Shown: positions 1-9,951, counted from the first letter of the stretch. The stretch is 64,000 nucleotides of DNA from Flammeovirga sp. OC4 (GCF_000812565.1 NZ_JTAM01000012.1:87722-151721), one strand, 5' to 3'. Notes: generated from the letters alone by a model not told the origin. Made by a program: numbers and translations.

Positions 1-1
1 T

Positions 2-1033
2 GGTTCAGTGAAAAACATTGAGTCAGTGTCTATCGCTTGGTTTAAAGGTGACCAAAGAGCAAGTACTTTCGAGGTCTTGGCAGGAGATGCAACAGATGCT
101 TTAAGTGTTGTACACTCTGGAGTATCAAGTGGTAACTCACTGGATCTTGAAACGGTTTCGTTGAGCAATGTCTCAGGTCGTTATATCCAAATTATAGGCT
201 ATGGCAATACTTCTAATTCTTGGAACAGCATCACAGAGTTTGAAGCATTTGGAACAGATGGTGAAGGCAACGGAACTGATCCAACAGACCCAACCGAACC
301 TACTGATCCAACACCAGGAGGAGATTACCCTTATGATGTATTAGGGTTACAAAACTGGAAATTAAATGCTTTCTCGGGAACATTGAACAACCCTACTTTT
401 GTAGATCAAATTCCGAATTTGGATACTTATTCTAATGACAATTGGTTCTATACAGATGGATCAAAAGTTTTCTTCAAATGCTATGCAGGGTATCCAACAT
501 CGTCAGGTTCAGGTAATCCGAGAACAGAATTAAGAGAATTAACAGCCAATGGTTCTAATAATATCTATTGGGATGGAGGAAGCGGTGTAAACCGTATGGA
601 ATGGAAAGTAACAGTCAACCAATTACCAAGTTCAGGAAAACTATGTTTTGGTCAGATTCACGGACCTTCTAGCTCTTATGATGATGTCATCCGAGTGCAA
701 TACGAAGGAGATCCTAACCAATCTTCAGGTTCGGCAAGACTGAAAATTATGGGTTGGGTAACAGAAGAGAATGATGATGGATCGGGAGATTTTATTGATG
801 GAAACTGGGCATTGGATCAAGAAATGCACCTTGAACTGATCTTTGAAAACAGCAATGTAGTGTTGTATTCAATCAATAATGGTTCAAGAATGGAGATCTA
901 CCGTTTCAATGGCTGTAACAGTGATTCAAACTATTTTAAAGCGGGTAACTATATGCAATCTATGAAAGGAAAGTCTTTAGATACGAGCGATTATGGTTTA
1001 GTTTCAATAAGCTATTTGAAAATCACGCACTAA
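2..1033 (+). CDS. Alginate lyase, PL7 family, with discoidin-like module (5' partial)
   Basis: A secreted or surface enzyme that cleaves alginate by beta-elimination. The reading frame is open to the left edge, so the true start and signal peptide lie outside the window; the GTG at 8 is only an in-frame codon. The visible N-terminal 85 residues resemble an F5/8 type C (CBM32-like) carbohydrate-binding module ending in WNSITEFEAFG. A Thr/Pro/Asp linker (DPTDPTEPTDPTPGG) leads into a PL7 catalytic domain. All three PL7 hallmark blocks are present: RTELREL, GQIHG (catalytic His) and YFKAGNYMQ (catalytic Tyr). The protein ends right after the last beta-strand (ISYLKITH), with no type IX sorting domain, so export is probably Sec-dependent. 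The family assignment is firm; substrate preference (M or G blocks) cannot be read. Confidence 0.93.
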   Translation, partial: GSVKNIESVSIAWFKGDQRASTFEVLAGDATDALSVVHSGVSSGNSLDLETVSLSNVSGRYIQIIGYGNTSNSWNSITEFEAFGTDGEGNGTDPTDPTEPTDPTPGGDYPYDVLGLQNWKLNAFSGTLNNPTFVDQIPNLDTYSNDNWFYTDGSKVFFKCYAGYPTSSGSGNPRTELRELTANGSNNIYWDGGSGVNRMEWKVTVNQLPSSGKLCFGQIHGPSSSYDDVIRVQYEGDPNQSSGSARLKIMGWVTEENDDGSGDFIDGNWALDQEMHLELIFENSNVVLYSINNGSRMEIYRFNGCNSDSNYFKAGNYMQSMKGKSLDTSDYGLVSISYLKITH

Positions 1034-1041
1034 AAGGAAGT

Positions 1042-1087
1042 ATGGGCGTTGCAGTGTGACGCCCATGTATATAAATTGTATTTTTTT
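1042..1087 (+). terminator. Probable terminator after the alginate lyase gene
   Basis: An 8-bp perfect stem, ATGGGCGT (1042-1049) with ACGCCCAT (1059-1066), starts 9 nt after the stop codon. The U-tract (1080-1087) lies 13 nt beyond the stem, which is further than usual, so efficiency is uncertain. Confidence 0.5.
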
Positions 1088-1283
1088 GAAAACGGACGAA
1101 TATATACCTACTATCAGTATTCTTTACCTTATTATAAGTAATAGTCTTATAGTTTCACTTTATTTGAAGAATGACGTGTGGATAGATTAAGTAAAAATAA
1201 TAGTGTTTTTACGATGTTTTTATTGGTAATTAAGCGGTGCCAACTTTTGGAAACGCTTGAAACCACACGCATTTATTCATGAG
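1088..1283. other. Intergenic, no gene seen
   Basis: This is the convergent spacer between the alginate lyase and the carboxylase gene, with a terminator at each end. I find no tRNA-like fold, no convincing small ORF and no repeat. The apparent ORF that starts at 1257 and runs into the next gene is antisense to the carboxylase. Confidence 0.6.
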
Positions 1284-1321
1284 AAAAAAAGTAGAGATAG
1301 GTTTTTCCTATACTCTACTTT
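1284..1321 (-). terminator. Intrinsic terminator of the acyl-CoA carboxylase gene
   Basis: AAAGTAGAG (1288-1296) pairs with CTCTACTTT (1313-1321), extended by ATAGG/CCTAT. On the minus strand it is followed by a U-run (complement of 1284-1290). It lies about 20 nt past the stop codon. Confidence 0.85.
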
Positions 1322-1340
1322 CTTCTTTTTAGGATTTTCC

Positions 1341-2885
1341 TTACAAAGGAATATTTCCATGTCTCTTTCTAGGATTATGGTCTACTTTATTTCGAAGCAT
1401 ATTAAAGGCTGCAATCAGGCGTTCTCTTGTATTTTCAGGTTTGATCACTTCATCAATATAACCTCTATATGCTGCACGATAAGGATTGGCAAATTCTGCA
1501 GTATACTCATCAATTTTCTCTTGTAATTTAGCTTCAGGATCTTCCGCATTTTGAATTTCCTTTCTAAAGATAATTTCCGCTGCACCTTGTGCACCCATCA
1601 CTGCAATTTCGGCTGTTGGCCAAGCGTAATTCAAGTCAGCACCGATATGTTTGGAGTTCATCACATCATAAGCACCACCGTAGGCTTTGCGAGTAATGAC
1701 TGTAATTCTAGGTACTGTAGCTTCACAAAAAGCATAAAGTAATTTGGCTCCGTTGGCAATGATTCCATTCCATTCTTGGTCGGTACCAGGAAGGAAGCCA
1801 GGTACGTCTTCAAATACAAGTAATGGGATATTGAAAGCATCACAGAAACGTACAAAACGGGCAGCTTTCTTTGAAGCGTCATTATCCAATACTCCGGCAA
1901 GTACTGCAGGTTGATTTCCTACAATACCAATACTTTTACCGCCTAATCGAGCAAAGCCAACAACTATATTTTCAGCGTAAGCCTCATGCACTTCAAAGAA
2001 AGTATCCTTATCAATAGTACCGTGAATGACATCGCGAATGTCATAGGGAGTATTCGGGTTGTCAGGTATGATATCTTTCAATTCTGTTCTGACTTCAGAA
2101 TTGATATTAGAATATTCATAGCGAGGAGAATCCTGCTCACAGTTTTGAGGAATATAGCTTAAAAGTTTTCTGATATTTTGTAACGCGATTGCCTCATTTG
2201 CAGCTGTAAAATGGGTAACCCCACTTTTTGTACTATGAGCAGTAGCTCCACCAAGTTCTTCTGAAGTAACTTCCTCATGTGTCACTGTTTTTACAACATT
2301 GGGACCTGTTACGAACATATAGGATGTTTGCTCCACCATCATAATAAAATCCGTGATGGCAGGGGAGTAAACAGCACCACCGGCACAAGGCCCCATAATA
2401 CAAGAGATTTGAGGGATTACACCTGATGCACGAGTGTTTTTGTAAAAAATGTCTGCATAGCCGCCTAGTGATTTCACACCTTCTTGAATTCTAGCACCAC
2501 CAGAGTCATTCAACCCGATTATTGGAGCACCATTTTTCATGGCCATGTCCATAATCTTACAGATTTTCTCTGCGTGAGATTCTGAGAGAGAACCACCAAA
2601 TACAGTGAAGTCTTGAGAGTAAACATAGACCAAACGACCTGAAATTTTACCATAACCGGTAATCACACCATCACCAAGATAATGTTCTTTATCAAGACCG
2701 AATTGTACCTCACGGTGTCTGACGAATTTGCCTACTTCATGGAAAGTATTTTCATCTAAGAGTAACTCTATTCTTTCTCGGGCGGTTAGTTTACCCTTTT
2801 TGTGTTGAGCTTCTATTCTTCTTTCTCCGCCACCAAGTTCGGCTAAGCGGTTCATTTCTTCTAATTGCTGAAGCTTATCCTTCAT
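1341..2885 (-). CDS. pccB: Acyl-CoA carboxylase, carboxyltransferase beta subunit (propionyl-CoA carboxylase type)
   Basis: Transfers a carboxyl group from carboxybiotin to a short acyl-CoA, usually propionyl-CoA giving methylmalonyl-CoA; cytoplasmic. From the chosen start ([11 protein letters not shown]) it is 514 residues, the usual family size. The frame extends 23 codons further to 2954, but that part ([14 protein letters not shown]) is not family-like. Visible motifs are [10 protein letters not shown] (127-136) and [12 protein letters not shown] (165-176), which form the N-terminal oxyanion hole, plus [12 protein letters not shown] and AYGGAYDVM in the C-terminal half. No biotin carboxylase or carrier gene lies nearby, so it is monocistronic and its partners must be elsewhere. 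Substrate (propionyl- versus methylmalonyl- or another acyl-CoA) is inferred from overall resemblance. Confidence 0.92.
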   Translation of the reverse strand: MKDKLQQLEEMNRLAELGGGERRIEAQHKKGKLTARERIELLLDENTFHEVGKFVRHREVQFGLDKEHYLGDGVITGYGKISGRLVYVYSQDFTVFGGSLSESHAEKICKIMDMAMKNGAPIIGLNDSGGARIQEGVKSLGGYADIFYKNTRASGVIPQISCIMGPCAGGAVYSPAITDFIMMVEQTSYMFVTGPNVVKTVTHEEVTSEELGGATAHSTKSGVTHFTAANEAIALQNIRKLLSYIPQNCEQDSPRYEYSNINSEVRTELKDIIPDNPNTPYDIRDVIHGTIDKDTFFEVHEAYAENIVVGFARLGGKSIGIVGNQPAVLAGVLDNDASKKAARFVRFCDAFNIPLLVFEDVPGFLPGTDQEWNGIIANGAKLLYAFCEATVPRITVITRKAYGGAYDVMNSKHIGADLNYAWPTAEIAVMGAQGAAEIIFRKEIQNAEDPEAKLQEKIDEYTAEFANPYRAAYRGYIDEVIKPENTRERLIAAFNMLRNKVDHNPRKRHGNIPL

Positions 2886-2999
2886 GTTGTTTATTTCTAG
2901 TGTTTTTTGGTTTGTGTAGTGTACTGTGATCAATAGAGCAGATGAAAGGCTCATGTTTTCATTAGTACTAATCTTAAGCTAAGAAAAAAACAGAAGACA

Positions 3000-3036
3000 A
3001 AAAAAAAGGGAGCGATATTTTTCTATCACTCCCTTT
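3000..3036 (-). terminator. Intrinsic terminator of the GIN-domain gene
   Basis: AAAGGGAG (3005-3012) pairs with CTCCCTTT (3029-3036), with inner GATA/TATC pairing. The minus-strand transcript runs into a long U-rich tract (complement of about 2984-3007). Confidence 0.85.
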
Positions 3037-3062
3037 CATCTAAGTCAATGTTCAACTAAATT

Positions 3063-3740
3063 TTAATTGGCAGGTTCTTTCGCATTTCCGTGATTTTTCA
3101 CTGAACCAATACCTGAAGCTTCCATTTTAATGTATTGTTCTGCGTTTACGTGCATACTTCCTATACCATTACATTCTGCTTCGAGATCTCTAACTACAAA
3201 ATCTTTAGCCATCACTTTGCCTATACCATTACATTCCATAGTGGCTTTATTGGCTTTTCCTTTTAATGTGATCTGACCAACACCATCAAATTCAAGGTTA
3301 AATTCATTAGCAGAAAGTACTAATTCATTATCGCCCACACCTGAATAATTAAAGTCCAGAGTGTTGAATTTTAGATCATTATCACTAGTCATTTCTCCAA
3401 CCATTGCAGTTTCAATTTTAGTCAAATCGACAAATTGAACATAAATAACAGGTCTATTTTTTTTCCACTTGGTAGATTTTTTTTCTTCTCCATCCTCACG
3501 GTTTCTAAATTCGATATGATCACCTTTTTGAGTAAAAGTGATTTCTTTGAGTTGTGCTTCAGTACCTTCAATAAAAGCCTTGGGAACATCACCTTGTTTG
3601 AGGACTAAGTCAAACTCACCATTTACTTCGAGTGAAGTAAAGTCTTTGACATCTAGTTTTTCGGTGCTTACGTTTTTTTGAGCGAATGCAGGTGAGAAAG
3701 CAATTAATAATGCACTAGTAAATAATAGTAATTTGTTCAT
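3063..3740 (-). CDS. Exported head-GIN domain (DUF2807) protein
   Basis: An exported protein of about 225 residues, probably periplasmic or surface-associated; molecular function unknown. The start was chosen because MNKLLLFTSALLIAFSPAFAQ is a clean signal peptide; an adjacent upstream Met (3743) is equally possible, and the frame extends to 3794. The C-terminal half shows the repeated turn signature of the head-GIN/adhesin beta-solenoid: SGVGDN, DGVGQI, NGIGKV, NGIGSM and SGIGSV about every 20-22 residues, with the typical VNGEFDLVLKQG block near the N-terminus. The gene is single and has its own terminator. Head-GIN proteins are common in Bacteroidota and are thought to act in surface interactions, but no role can be assigned from sequence. 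Confidence 0.85.
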   Translation of the reverse strand: MNKLLLFTSALLIAFSPAFAQKNVSTEKLDVKDFTSLEVNGEFDLVLKQGDVPKAFIEGTEAQLKEITFTQKGDHIEFRNREDGEEKKSTKWKKNRPVIYVQFVDLTKIETAMVGEMTSDNDLKFNTLDFNYSGVGDNELVLSANEFNLEFDGVGQITLKGKANKATMECNGIGKVMAKDFVVRDLEAECNGIGSMHVNAEQYIKMEASGIGSVKNHGNAKEPAN

Positions 3741-3833
3741 CATGATGAAAGTTTTTCTTTTAAAGACAAAAGTTAATTTGAATAGTTGCATCAATATAAG
3801 AATTTATTCTTCGAGATAAGGAATGATAGAAAC

Positions 3834-3868
3834 AAAAAATGTCTTACCCTAATTCTAAAGGGTAAGAC
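3834..3868 (-). terminator. Orphan intrinsic terminator
   Basis: A 10-bp perfect stem, GTCTTACCCT (3841-3850) with AGGGTAAGAC (3859-3868), is followed on the minus strand by a U-run (complement of 3834-3839). The next minus-strand gene upstream, pgi, already has its own terminator at 4016-4050, so this hairpin serves no visible gene. Confidence 0.75.
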
Positions 3869-4015
3869 ATGGGGTAAAGAAAAATAGATCAAAAACTTTT
3901 ACCTGTTTTTATTATTAAGATCTCTGATTTAAGTTATTAGCTACCTTCACAACTATGAAAAGTTGATTTTCGTTTGTGATTCTTTATTTCTTGAAAAATT
4001 GTGTTCAAAAAGTCA
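3869..4015 (-). other. Gene-free stretch between two minus-strand terminators; possible small RNA
   Basis: These 147 nt lie between the pgi terminator and the orphan terminator. No ORF longer than about 12 codons is present on the minus strand, and I see no exact TAnnTTTG promoter. The best explanation of the second terminator is a short untranslated transcript starting here, but that is inference. Confidence 0.3.
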
Positions 4016-4050
4016 TAAAAAAAGCATCACATTGCAGTAATGTGATGCTT
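4016..4050 (-). terminator. Intrinsic terminator of pgi
   Basis: A 12-bp stem (4022-4033 with 4039-4050; AAGCATCACA/TGTGATGCTT plus two A-T pairs) with a 5-nt loop, followed on the minus strand by six U residues. It begins about 24 nt after the pgi stop. Confidence 0.9.
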
Positions 4051-4073
4051 AATATTGTATTCTTAAAGATGAA

Positions 4074-5720
4074 TTATCTCATCTCCTTGTATTTGTTGAT
4101 CAATTGATTCGTAGATGAATCGTGAGAAGCAACTTTGTCATCGCTTTGTAATTCAGGAAGAATTTTGTTCGCTAATTGCTTACCTAATTCTACACCCCAT
4201 TGGTCAAAACTGAAGATGTTCCACATTACACCTTGTACGAAGATTTTGTGCTCGTACATTGCGATCATCGCACCCAATGTAAATGGCGTTAACTTCTTGA
4301 ATAAGATTGAGTTTGTAGGACGGTTACCTTCAAACACTTTGAATGTCTTTAATTTCTCAATCTCCTCATCAGATTTACCAGCCGCTTTGAATTCAGCAAC
4401 TACAGTTTCCTCAGATTTACCTGTCATCAATGCTTCAGTTTGAGCAAAGAAATTAGATAATAACTTTGGATGGTGATCACCGATAGGGTTTTGTGAAACT
4501 GCAGGAGCAATAAAGTCCGCAGGAATCAATTTAGTACCTTGGTGGATCAATTGATAGAATGCGTGTTGACCATTTGTACCTGGCTCACCCCAGATGATTG
4601 GACCAGTTTGGTAGTCTACAGGATTACCCGCTCTGTCTACATACTTACCATTTGACTCCATATCACCTTGTTGGAAATACGCAGCAAAACGGTGCATATA
4701 CTGATCGTAAGGAAGTAAAGCGTGGCTTTCAGCACCGAAGAAGTTGTTGTACCAGATGCCTAACACTGCTAAGATTACCGGAAGGTTTTCACCGAATTCA
4801 GCTGATTTGAAGTGGTTGTCCATTGCGTGAGCACCTTCTAATAACTCCTCGAAGTTATCATAACCGATGCTGCAAGCGATAGAAAGACCAATTGCCGACC
4901 ATAATGAGTAACGACCACCTACCCAGTCCCAGAAACGGAACATGTTTTCAGGGGCGATACCGAACTCTCTTACTTTTTCTTCATTTGTAGAAAGAGCAAC
5001 AAAGTGCATCATGATATGATTTTCGCTTTTCGCAGCTTCCAAGAACCAGTCTCTTGCTGAGTTAGCGTTAGTCATTGTTTCTTGCGTAGTAAACGTCTTA
5101 GAAGCAATGATAAATAAAGTTGTTTCAGGATTTAAACCTTTTAATGTCTCAGAGATATGAGTTCCGTCAACATTAGAAACAAAGTGAATATCAATGTTAG
5201 TCTTGTATGGTTTTAAAGCTTCAGTCACCATGTAAGGACCTAAGTCAGAACCACCAATACCAATATTTACAACATCAGTAATAGCTTTACCTGTATAACC
5301 TTTCCAGTTTCCAGAAACTACTTTATCAGTAAATTCTTTCATTTGGCGTTTTACGTGGTTCACTTCAGTCATCACGTCCTCTCCGTCTACAGACATTGGA
5401 GTGTTTGACTGATTACGTAATGCTACGTGATAAACAGCACGATCTTCTGTTTGGTTGATATGCTCTCCAGCGAACATTGATTGAATACCTTCAGCTACAC
5501 CAGTCTCTTTTGCGAGGTCAAGAAGTAGGCTAAATGTTTTCTCGTCGATGATGTTTTTTGAAAAATCAACAAAAATATCTTCGAACGTCAATGAAAATTT
5601 TTCTGCTCTATCTGCATCCGCACAGAATAAATCATTCATATGTACGTCTTTCATCTCAGCATAATGAGCTTCAAGTGCTTTCCAAGCGTTTGTTGAAGTC
5701 GGATTTACTGTTTTCAACAT
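4074..5720 (-). CDS. pgi: Glucose-6-phosphate isomerase
   Basis: Cytoplasmic enzyme interconverting glucose-6-phosphate and fructose-6-phosphate in glycolysis and gluconeogenesis. At 548 residues it matches the long bacterial/eukaryotic class (about 549), not the short thermophile class. Both family signatures are visible: [14 protein letters not shown] in the middle and [15 protein letters not shown] near the C-terminus. [12 protein letters not shown] (sugar-phosphate loop) and [13 protein letters not shown] are also intact. The start [13 protein letters not shown] is the only reasonable one and aligns with the family N-terminus. It is transcribed alone, from a well-formed promoter at 5783-5812 to its own terminator. 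Confidence 0.97.
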   Translation of the reverse strand: MLKTVNPTSTNAWKALEAHYAEMKDVHMNDLFCADADRAEKFSLTFEDIFVDFSKNIIDEKTFSLLLDLAKETGVAEGIQSMFAGEHINQTEDRAVYHVALRNQSNTPMSVDGEDVMTEVNHVKRQMKEFTDKVVSGNWKGYTGKAITDVVNIGIGGSDLGPYMVTEALKPYKTNIDIHFVSNVDGTHISETLKGLNPETTLFIIASKTFTTQETMTNANSARDWFLEAAKSENHIMMHFVALSTNEEKVREFGIAPENMFRFWDWVGGRYSLWSAIGLSIACSIGYDNFEELLEGAHAMDNHFKSAEFGENLPVILAVLGIWYNNFFGAESHALLPYDQYMHRFAAYFQQGDMESNGKYVDRAGNPVDYQTGPIIWGEPGTNGQHAFYQLIHQGTKLIPADFIAPAVSQNPIGDHHPKLLSNFFAQTEALMTGKSEETVVAEFKAAGKSDEEIEKLKTFKVFEGNRPTNSILFKKLTPFTLGAMIAMYEHKIFVQGVMWNIFSFDQWGVELGKQLANKILPELQSDDKVASHDSSTNQLINKYKEMR

Positions 5721-5782
5721 GTTATATCTGCTTTTGTGTATTATTAATTTCTAAGAAAATAGAAGCTTTTCGCTTCAAGTCA

Positions 5783-5812
5783 CAAAATTACGATTTCATA
5801 GGTATGACACAA
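5783..5812 (-). promoter_or_regulatory. pgi promoter, Bacteroidota type
   Basis: On the minus strand TTG (complement of 5810-5812) is separated by exactly 19 bp from TAATTTTG (complement of 5783-5790), matching the lineage consensus TTG-N19-TAnnTTTG. The pgi start codon is about 60 nt downstream. Confidence 0.75.
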
Positions 5813-5889
5813 GTTGATTTTACTCACACTTTTGTGATTTTACTTACTATTTTGATTTCAACGGATTGATAGGTGAAATAAAAAGGAAG

Positions 5890-5929
5890 AGAAAACAAAA
5901 AGAGCATACTTTTTATTCGTATGCTCTTT
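5890..5929 (-). terminator. Intrinsic terminator of the small MscS gene
   Basis: An 11-bp stem AAAGAGCATAC (5899-5909) with GTATGCTCTTT (5919-5929), followed on the minus strand by a U-rich stretch, 31 nt after the stop. Confidence 0.85.
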
Positions 5930-5960
5930 CTTATTTATATCGTTTTTGATTCAATTTCGA

Positions 5961-6800
5961 TTAATCTTCTGATTGCTGCATGTGTACCACTCGTTGAGGG
6001 AATGGAATCTCGATGTCAGCATTATCAAAGGCGATTTTAGCCGCTTCAGTCGTTTCAAAAAGAACGCCCCAATAATCATCCACACTTACGTGAACTCTTA
6101 ATTGTAAATCTACAGAGCTATCGCCAAGGTTTGTTACCCAAACTACAGGCTTCTCGGGATTGTCTAGCACTCTTTTGTCGTTATTTGCAAGATCAAGTAA
6201 AATCTCTCTTGCTTTTTGAATATTAGCACCATAAGAGATACCAATAGGAATGTCACATCTGGCAAAACCTTCACGAGTGTAGTTTTTAATTACACCACCT
6301 GCTAATGCACCATTAGGAATGAAAACATGTCTACGGTGTGGTGTAACAATAGTAGTTGCAAATAAACCAATGTCGAGAACGACACCTAAGTGTCCTTGAG
6401 CATCAATCAATTCACCTTTTTTGAATGGTCTTAGAGTGAGAATTAAAGCACCACCTGCAACGTTGGCTAGTGATCCCTGAAGTGCTAAACCAATTGCTAA
6501 ACCTGCAGAACCCAACATTGCAATGAATGAAGTTGTTTCGACTCCTGCTTGTCCTATGGCAGCAACAACAATAATGACTTTAATGATGATTTTTGTGATA
6601 GCAACTAAAAAGTCAACTAATGCTTGGTTTTCAGAATATTTCTTTTTGACTTGTGTGGAAACAAAATTACCAGCTTTATTCGCAACATAAAAACCAATAA
6701 TTAAAATCGCTAAAGCTCCTAATAATTTAAAAGCATATTGGTTAACGAAATTCACTGTAGAGAGGACAAGTACGTCCTGATATTGAGAAATTTCTTCCAT
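5961..6800 (-). CDS. mscS: Small-conductance mechanosensitive channel, MscS family
   Basis: An inner-membrane tension-gated channel that releases solutes on hypo-osmotic shock. Its 279 residues are close to E. coli MscS (286). There are three hydrophobic segments: about 22-45, 65-85, and the pore helix TM3 at about 92-125 with the Ala/Gly-rich pattern (MLGSAGLAIGLALQGSLAN). The beta-domain follows with FIPNGALAGGVIKNY (PN...NY motif), then the alpha/beta cage domain to the C-terminus. It is monocistronic with its own terminator. A second, larger MscS-like gene lies at 54258-56021. Confidence 0.94.
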   Translation of the reverse strand: MEEISQYQDVLVLSTVNFVNQYAFKLLGALAILIIGFYVANKAGNFVSTQVKKKYSENQALVDFLVAITKIIIKVIIVVAAIGQAGVETTSFIAMLGSAGLAIGLALQGSLANVAGGALILTLRPFKKGELIDAQGHLGVVLDIGLFATTIVTPHRRHVFIPNGALAGGVIKNYTREGFARCDIPIGISYGANIQKAREILLDLANNDKRVLDNPEKPVVWVTNLGDSSVDLQLRVHVSVDDYWGVLFETTEAAKIAFDNADIEIPFPQRVVHMQQSED

Positions 6801-7067
6801 TTGTAAGGTATTATTAAAGAATAGATTGAAAAATACTATTGTATCTAATTGTTACATGAGATATCAATATTTATAGTTCTTTTAAAAATTGACGGAAAGT
6901 ACAACCGATGTGTAGTTTTCAGAAAGGGATATTTAGTTAAATGAAATATAAATTAATATAACCTGTATACTTAGATACTTAGTTTGTATAAAATTAAAAT
7001 TATTTTTCTGAATATTGTAATTGTAAAAAGAAAAAACATTGCTTTTTTCAATTAAAACAAAGATTAC

Positions 7068-7652
7068 ATGTCAGATTACACAAACTTGGTAATTGAGGAG
7101 TTAAAAGAAGCACAAGAAGTTTTAGCTCGTTTTTTATCAGATACAAATAATATAAATGCAATTGAAGCTGCAGCAGACCTTCTCGTAAATTCTTTCCAAA
7201 ATGAAGGGAAAGTGATTTCATGCGGGAATGGAGGTTCACATTGTGATGCGATGCACTTTGCAGAAGAGTTAACAGGGAGATACAGAGAAGATAGGCCTTC
7301 TATTGGTGCAATAGCGATTTCTGACCCTAGTCATATCTCTTGTGTAAGTAATGATTATGGATATGAATATGTTTTTTCTAGATATTTGGAAGGAGTCGGT
7401 AGGAAAGGAGATGTGCTTTTTGCACTAAGTACTAGCGGAAACTCCCAGAATATTGTCAATGCGATCAATACGGCTCAACAAAAAGGCATTAAAGTGATTG
7501 CATTAACAGGGAAAGATGGAGGGAAAATGGCAAATCTAGCAGATGTTGAAATCAGAGTTCCTCATTTTGGATTTGCTGACCGTATTCAAGAAATCCACAT
7601 TAAAGTTATTCATATCATCATCCAGCTTATTGAAAAGAAGCTAGGATATTAA
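7068..7652 (+). CDS. gmhA: Phosphoheptose isomerase (sedoheptulose 7-phosphate isomerase)
   Basis: Converts D-sedoheptulose 7-phosphate to D-glycero-D-manno-heptose 7-phosphate, the first step toward ADP-heptose for lipopolysaccharide core or surface glycans; cytoplasmic. Its 194 residues match GmhA (about 192). The SIS-fold signatures are present: [20 protein letters not shown] around residue 50, [12 protein letters not shown] (phosphate-binding Ser/Thr loop) and the C-terminal [14 protein letters not shown] helix with the active-site Glu/His. The start follows a 267-bp AT-rich divergent spacer shared with mscS. No other heptose-pathway genes are adjacent. Its end is immediately followed by the convergent histidine kinase. 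Confidence 0.93.
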   Translation: MSDYTNLVIEELKEAQEVLARFLSDTNNINAIEAAADLLVNSFQNEGKVISCGNGGSHCDAMHFAEELTGRYREDRPSIGAIAISDPSHISCVSNDYGYEYVFSRYLEGVGRKGDVLFALSTSGNSQNIVNAINTAQQKGIKVIALTGKDGGKMANLADVEIRVPHFGFADRIQEIHIKVIHIIIQLIEKKLGY

Positions 7653-7679
7653 AAATAAAACGAGGAGGACTAAGCCTCC
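7651..7679 (-). terminator. Terminator overlapping the end of the histidine kinase gene
   Basis: GGAGG (7664-7668) pairs with CCTCC (7675-7679); the minus-strand U-tract comes from complement of 7651-7660. The hairpin contains the kinase stop codon and the U-tract touches the gmhA stop, so the convergent genes are packed to the limit. Confidence 0.6.
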
Positions 7680-9856
7680 GGATTATCAAATTGAAGAGGG
7701 AGTTGTATCGTAAAAGTTGCACCTCCTTCTTTGTTGTTAAAGGCATTGATTTCTCCTCTATGTTGTTTGATAATGTCTTTACAAATCATCAAGCCCAATC
7801 CCAAACCATCTTTTTTTGTAGTAAAGAAGGTCTCAAACAAATGGTCTAAATCTTTGATCCCGCCACCATTATCAATAATACTTACTCCAATTTTATCTTT
7901 TAGAAGATTGGTTCTAATGGTAATTTGACCACCTTCAGGAGTATGTTCCTTTATAGCTTGGAAGGCATTGTCAATGAGGTTGATGAACACTTGCGAAACT
8001 TTACCTCCAAGACAGATGATTTCACCCACCTTAAGGTCATAATCTTTAATGATTTCAATTTCATCGTATTTATATTTTTTATGGAGTAAGTTTAAAGTGG
8101 TATCAAGATTCTCGTGAATAAGATAAGGTTTAGGGAATCCATGATTACTTTTTACTACATTTTTCAATTCAGCAGAAATGTCCATAATCCTTTTTACCCC
8201 ATCTTGAATACCGTCCAATAAGAGCTTACACTCTTCCACATCCTCTATTTTTTCTTCATCTACGTTTTCGATTTCTTTGATGAAAACAAGAAGCTCATCA
8301 AGGGTTTCTTGAATTGGAACAACATTATTGTAAATGAAATTGGTAGGGTTATTAATCTCGTGTGCAACAACTGCCATCATTTGACCCAATAAAGCGAGTT
8401 TGTCATTCTTTTCAAGCTGCTCAAACATCCTTTTAGATTGTTCGAGTGCTTCCATCAACTCAATATTTTTTTCTAGAAGTTTTTCATTAAGCTCATGTTC
8501 TTCTAAAGCTTTCTGATCAATGATCACCTTTTGTTTTTGTATCTCTTTCGCTTTTTCGGTGAGTTGTACACTAAACTGTCTAAATCGTTTAGATTTTAGA
8601 TTGAGTAGATAAAGAATGACGGCAAAAAGAACAAAAACAACAAATAGAAAGATGATAAAATATTGCTGATTTTTGATTTGATCATTGGAGATTTGACGCT
8701 CGAAATTAAGTTTGTCTATTTCTTTTTCCTTGTTCGAAAGTTGAATAGAGTTATCAAGCATCTGTGCTCTTCTGAGCTTTTCTGTATCATTAAAAAGTTG
8801 GAGGTATTTAATGTTATCTTTTAGAGCAATATTCTCTTTAATTAAATCACCTTTATTATGGTAAGCTTTTACCAAAAGTTCAGAGAGTTGCAAAGCCTCT
8901 AATACAGCAGGTAATTTTTCAGCTATAGTTAAACCATTCCCAGCGTAAGCAATACATTGATTATAATTTTCCAGCTGATACTCTACCTCAGCTTTTCTAA
9001 TGAGTACCCTTGCCTGTCCAAGAGGCTGCTGTAGGGTTAAGAAACCTTCATACGCTTTATCATAGTTTTGAACTGCCCATGATAAACTATCTAAACTTGA
9101 GGCGTAGGTAATCCCTATTTGTTCATAGCACTTGTATTGCAATGATTTGTAATCTGTTTTTTTAGCTTCTTCTAGAGCAGCCAAGAATTTAGTACGTGCT
9201 AAATGTGGTTTTCCACCACTTAAAAGTGCTTTGCCTATACTAAACTCAGCCACGGCAATACCATTTGTATCGCTGATTGCAAGTCTTGCCTTTCTAGCTT
9301 TTTTGTAATTTTCTAAAGCGACATCATATTTTCCCGAAGACAGTTGTATATCCCCAAGATTCATATAGCAATAGCCAATCATATGATCATTTTCTTCCTT
9401 GGTACTGATGATGAGAGCTTCTTTCATATTTTTCAAAGCCTCATATTGGTTTCCTTGGAAATAAAATAGATTACCAATATTGATGTAAGCATATCCTTTT
9501 TGAGGAGTATCGTTTAAAATATCTGATTGGAGTAAAGCTTGTTTATAAAAATCTAATGCTTCAGTATAATTTCCTAAGTTCCGATGTGCCACCCCCATAA
9601 GGTTGAGCACTTTCGCAGTATTTTTAAATTTTACATCAGCTTTTGTTTTATGAAGTAATTTGTTGCCAAGTGTAATAGTTTTTTCCGGTGCAATGTCTCT
9701 GTACTCCCACATAAGGTCAATCATGGCGGTCCATTTTTGATCTTTAGAGAGATTTGGTAGCTCTTGTTCCAATTGCTCAATTTTTGTGTTCTGAGCTTCT
9801 ATAATTGGCGATTGCAACAGAGAGAAAATAAAAATAATGCCTAAAAAGTTCTTCAT
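7670..9856 (-). CDS. TPR-containing sensor histidine kinase
   Basis: A membrane-anchored sensor kinase with a large periplasmic TPR sensor. In order: signal peptide (1-21, ends IEAQ), an array of TPR repeats at about 45-330 (for example AEFSIGKALLSGGKPHLA), one transmembrane helix at 397-418, a coiled coil at about 425-485, a dimerisation/phosphoacceptor region with His499 in VVAHEINNPTNF, and an HATPase domain with N-box (NLIDNAFQAI), G1 (DNGGGI) and G2 (KKDGLGLGL). There is no receiver domain and no adjacent response regulator, so the partner is encoded elsewhere. This TPR-HK layout is common in Bacteroidota; the signal sensed is unknown. Confidence 0.9.
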   Translation of the reverse strand: MKNFLGIIFIFSLLQSPIIEAQNTKIEQLEQELPNLSKDQKWTAMIDLMWEYRDIAPEKTITLGNKLLHKTKADVKFKNTAKVLNLMGVAHRNLGNYTEALDFYKQALLQSDILNDTPQKGYAYINIGNLFYFQGNQYEALKNMKEALIISTKEENDHMIGYCYMNLGDIQLSSGKYDVALENYKKARKARLAISDTNGIAVAEFSIGKALLSGGKPHLARTKFLAALEEAKKTDYKSLQYKCYEQIGITYASSLDSLSWAVQNYDKAYEGFLTLQQPLGQARVLIRKAEVEYQLENYNQCIAYAGNGLTIAEKLPAVLEALQLSELLVKAYHNKGDLIKENIALKDNIKYLQLFNDTEKLRRAQMLDNSIQLSNKEKEIDKLNFERQISNDQIKNQQYFIIFLFVVFVLFAVILYLLNLKSKRFRQFSVQLTEKAKEIQKQKVIIDQKALEEHELNEKLLEKNIELMEALEQSKRMFEQLEKNDKLALLGQMMAVVAHEINNPTNFIYNNVVPIQETLDELLVFIKEIENVDEEKIEDVEECKLLLDGIQDGVKRIMDISAELKNVVKSNHGFPKPYLIHENLDTTLNLLHKKYKYDEIEIIKDYDLKVGEIICLGGKVSQVFINLIDNAFQAIKEHTPEGGQITIRTNLLKDKIGVSIIDNGGGIKDLDHLFETFFTTKKDGLGLGLMICKDIIKQHRGEINAFNNKEGGATFTIQLPLQFDNPEA

Positions 9857-9951
9857 ATGACATGTAAAATAGATAGAAACGCTTAATAATTCTATCTTAA
9901 AACGATGTTATTAAACGATAAGTTAATAAACATTTTCATATCCATTAAATT

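Noticed and set aside
940..1033. Type IX secretion C-terminal sorting domain on the alginate lyase
   Set aside because: The protein ends directly after the PL7 fold (ISYLKITH); no sorting-domain sequence is present.
1257..1526. 89-codon plus-strand frame
   Set aside because: It lies antisense over the 3' end of the carboxylase gene and its terminator, with no protein-like composition or family match.
2886..2954. Extended start of the acyl-CoA carboxylase gene
   Set aside because: The extra 23 codons are not family-like, and the downstream Met gives the standard N-terminus.
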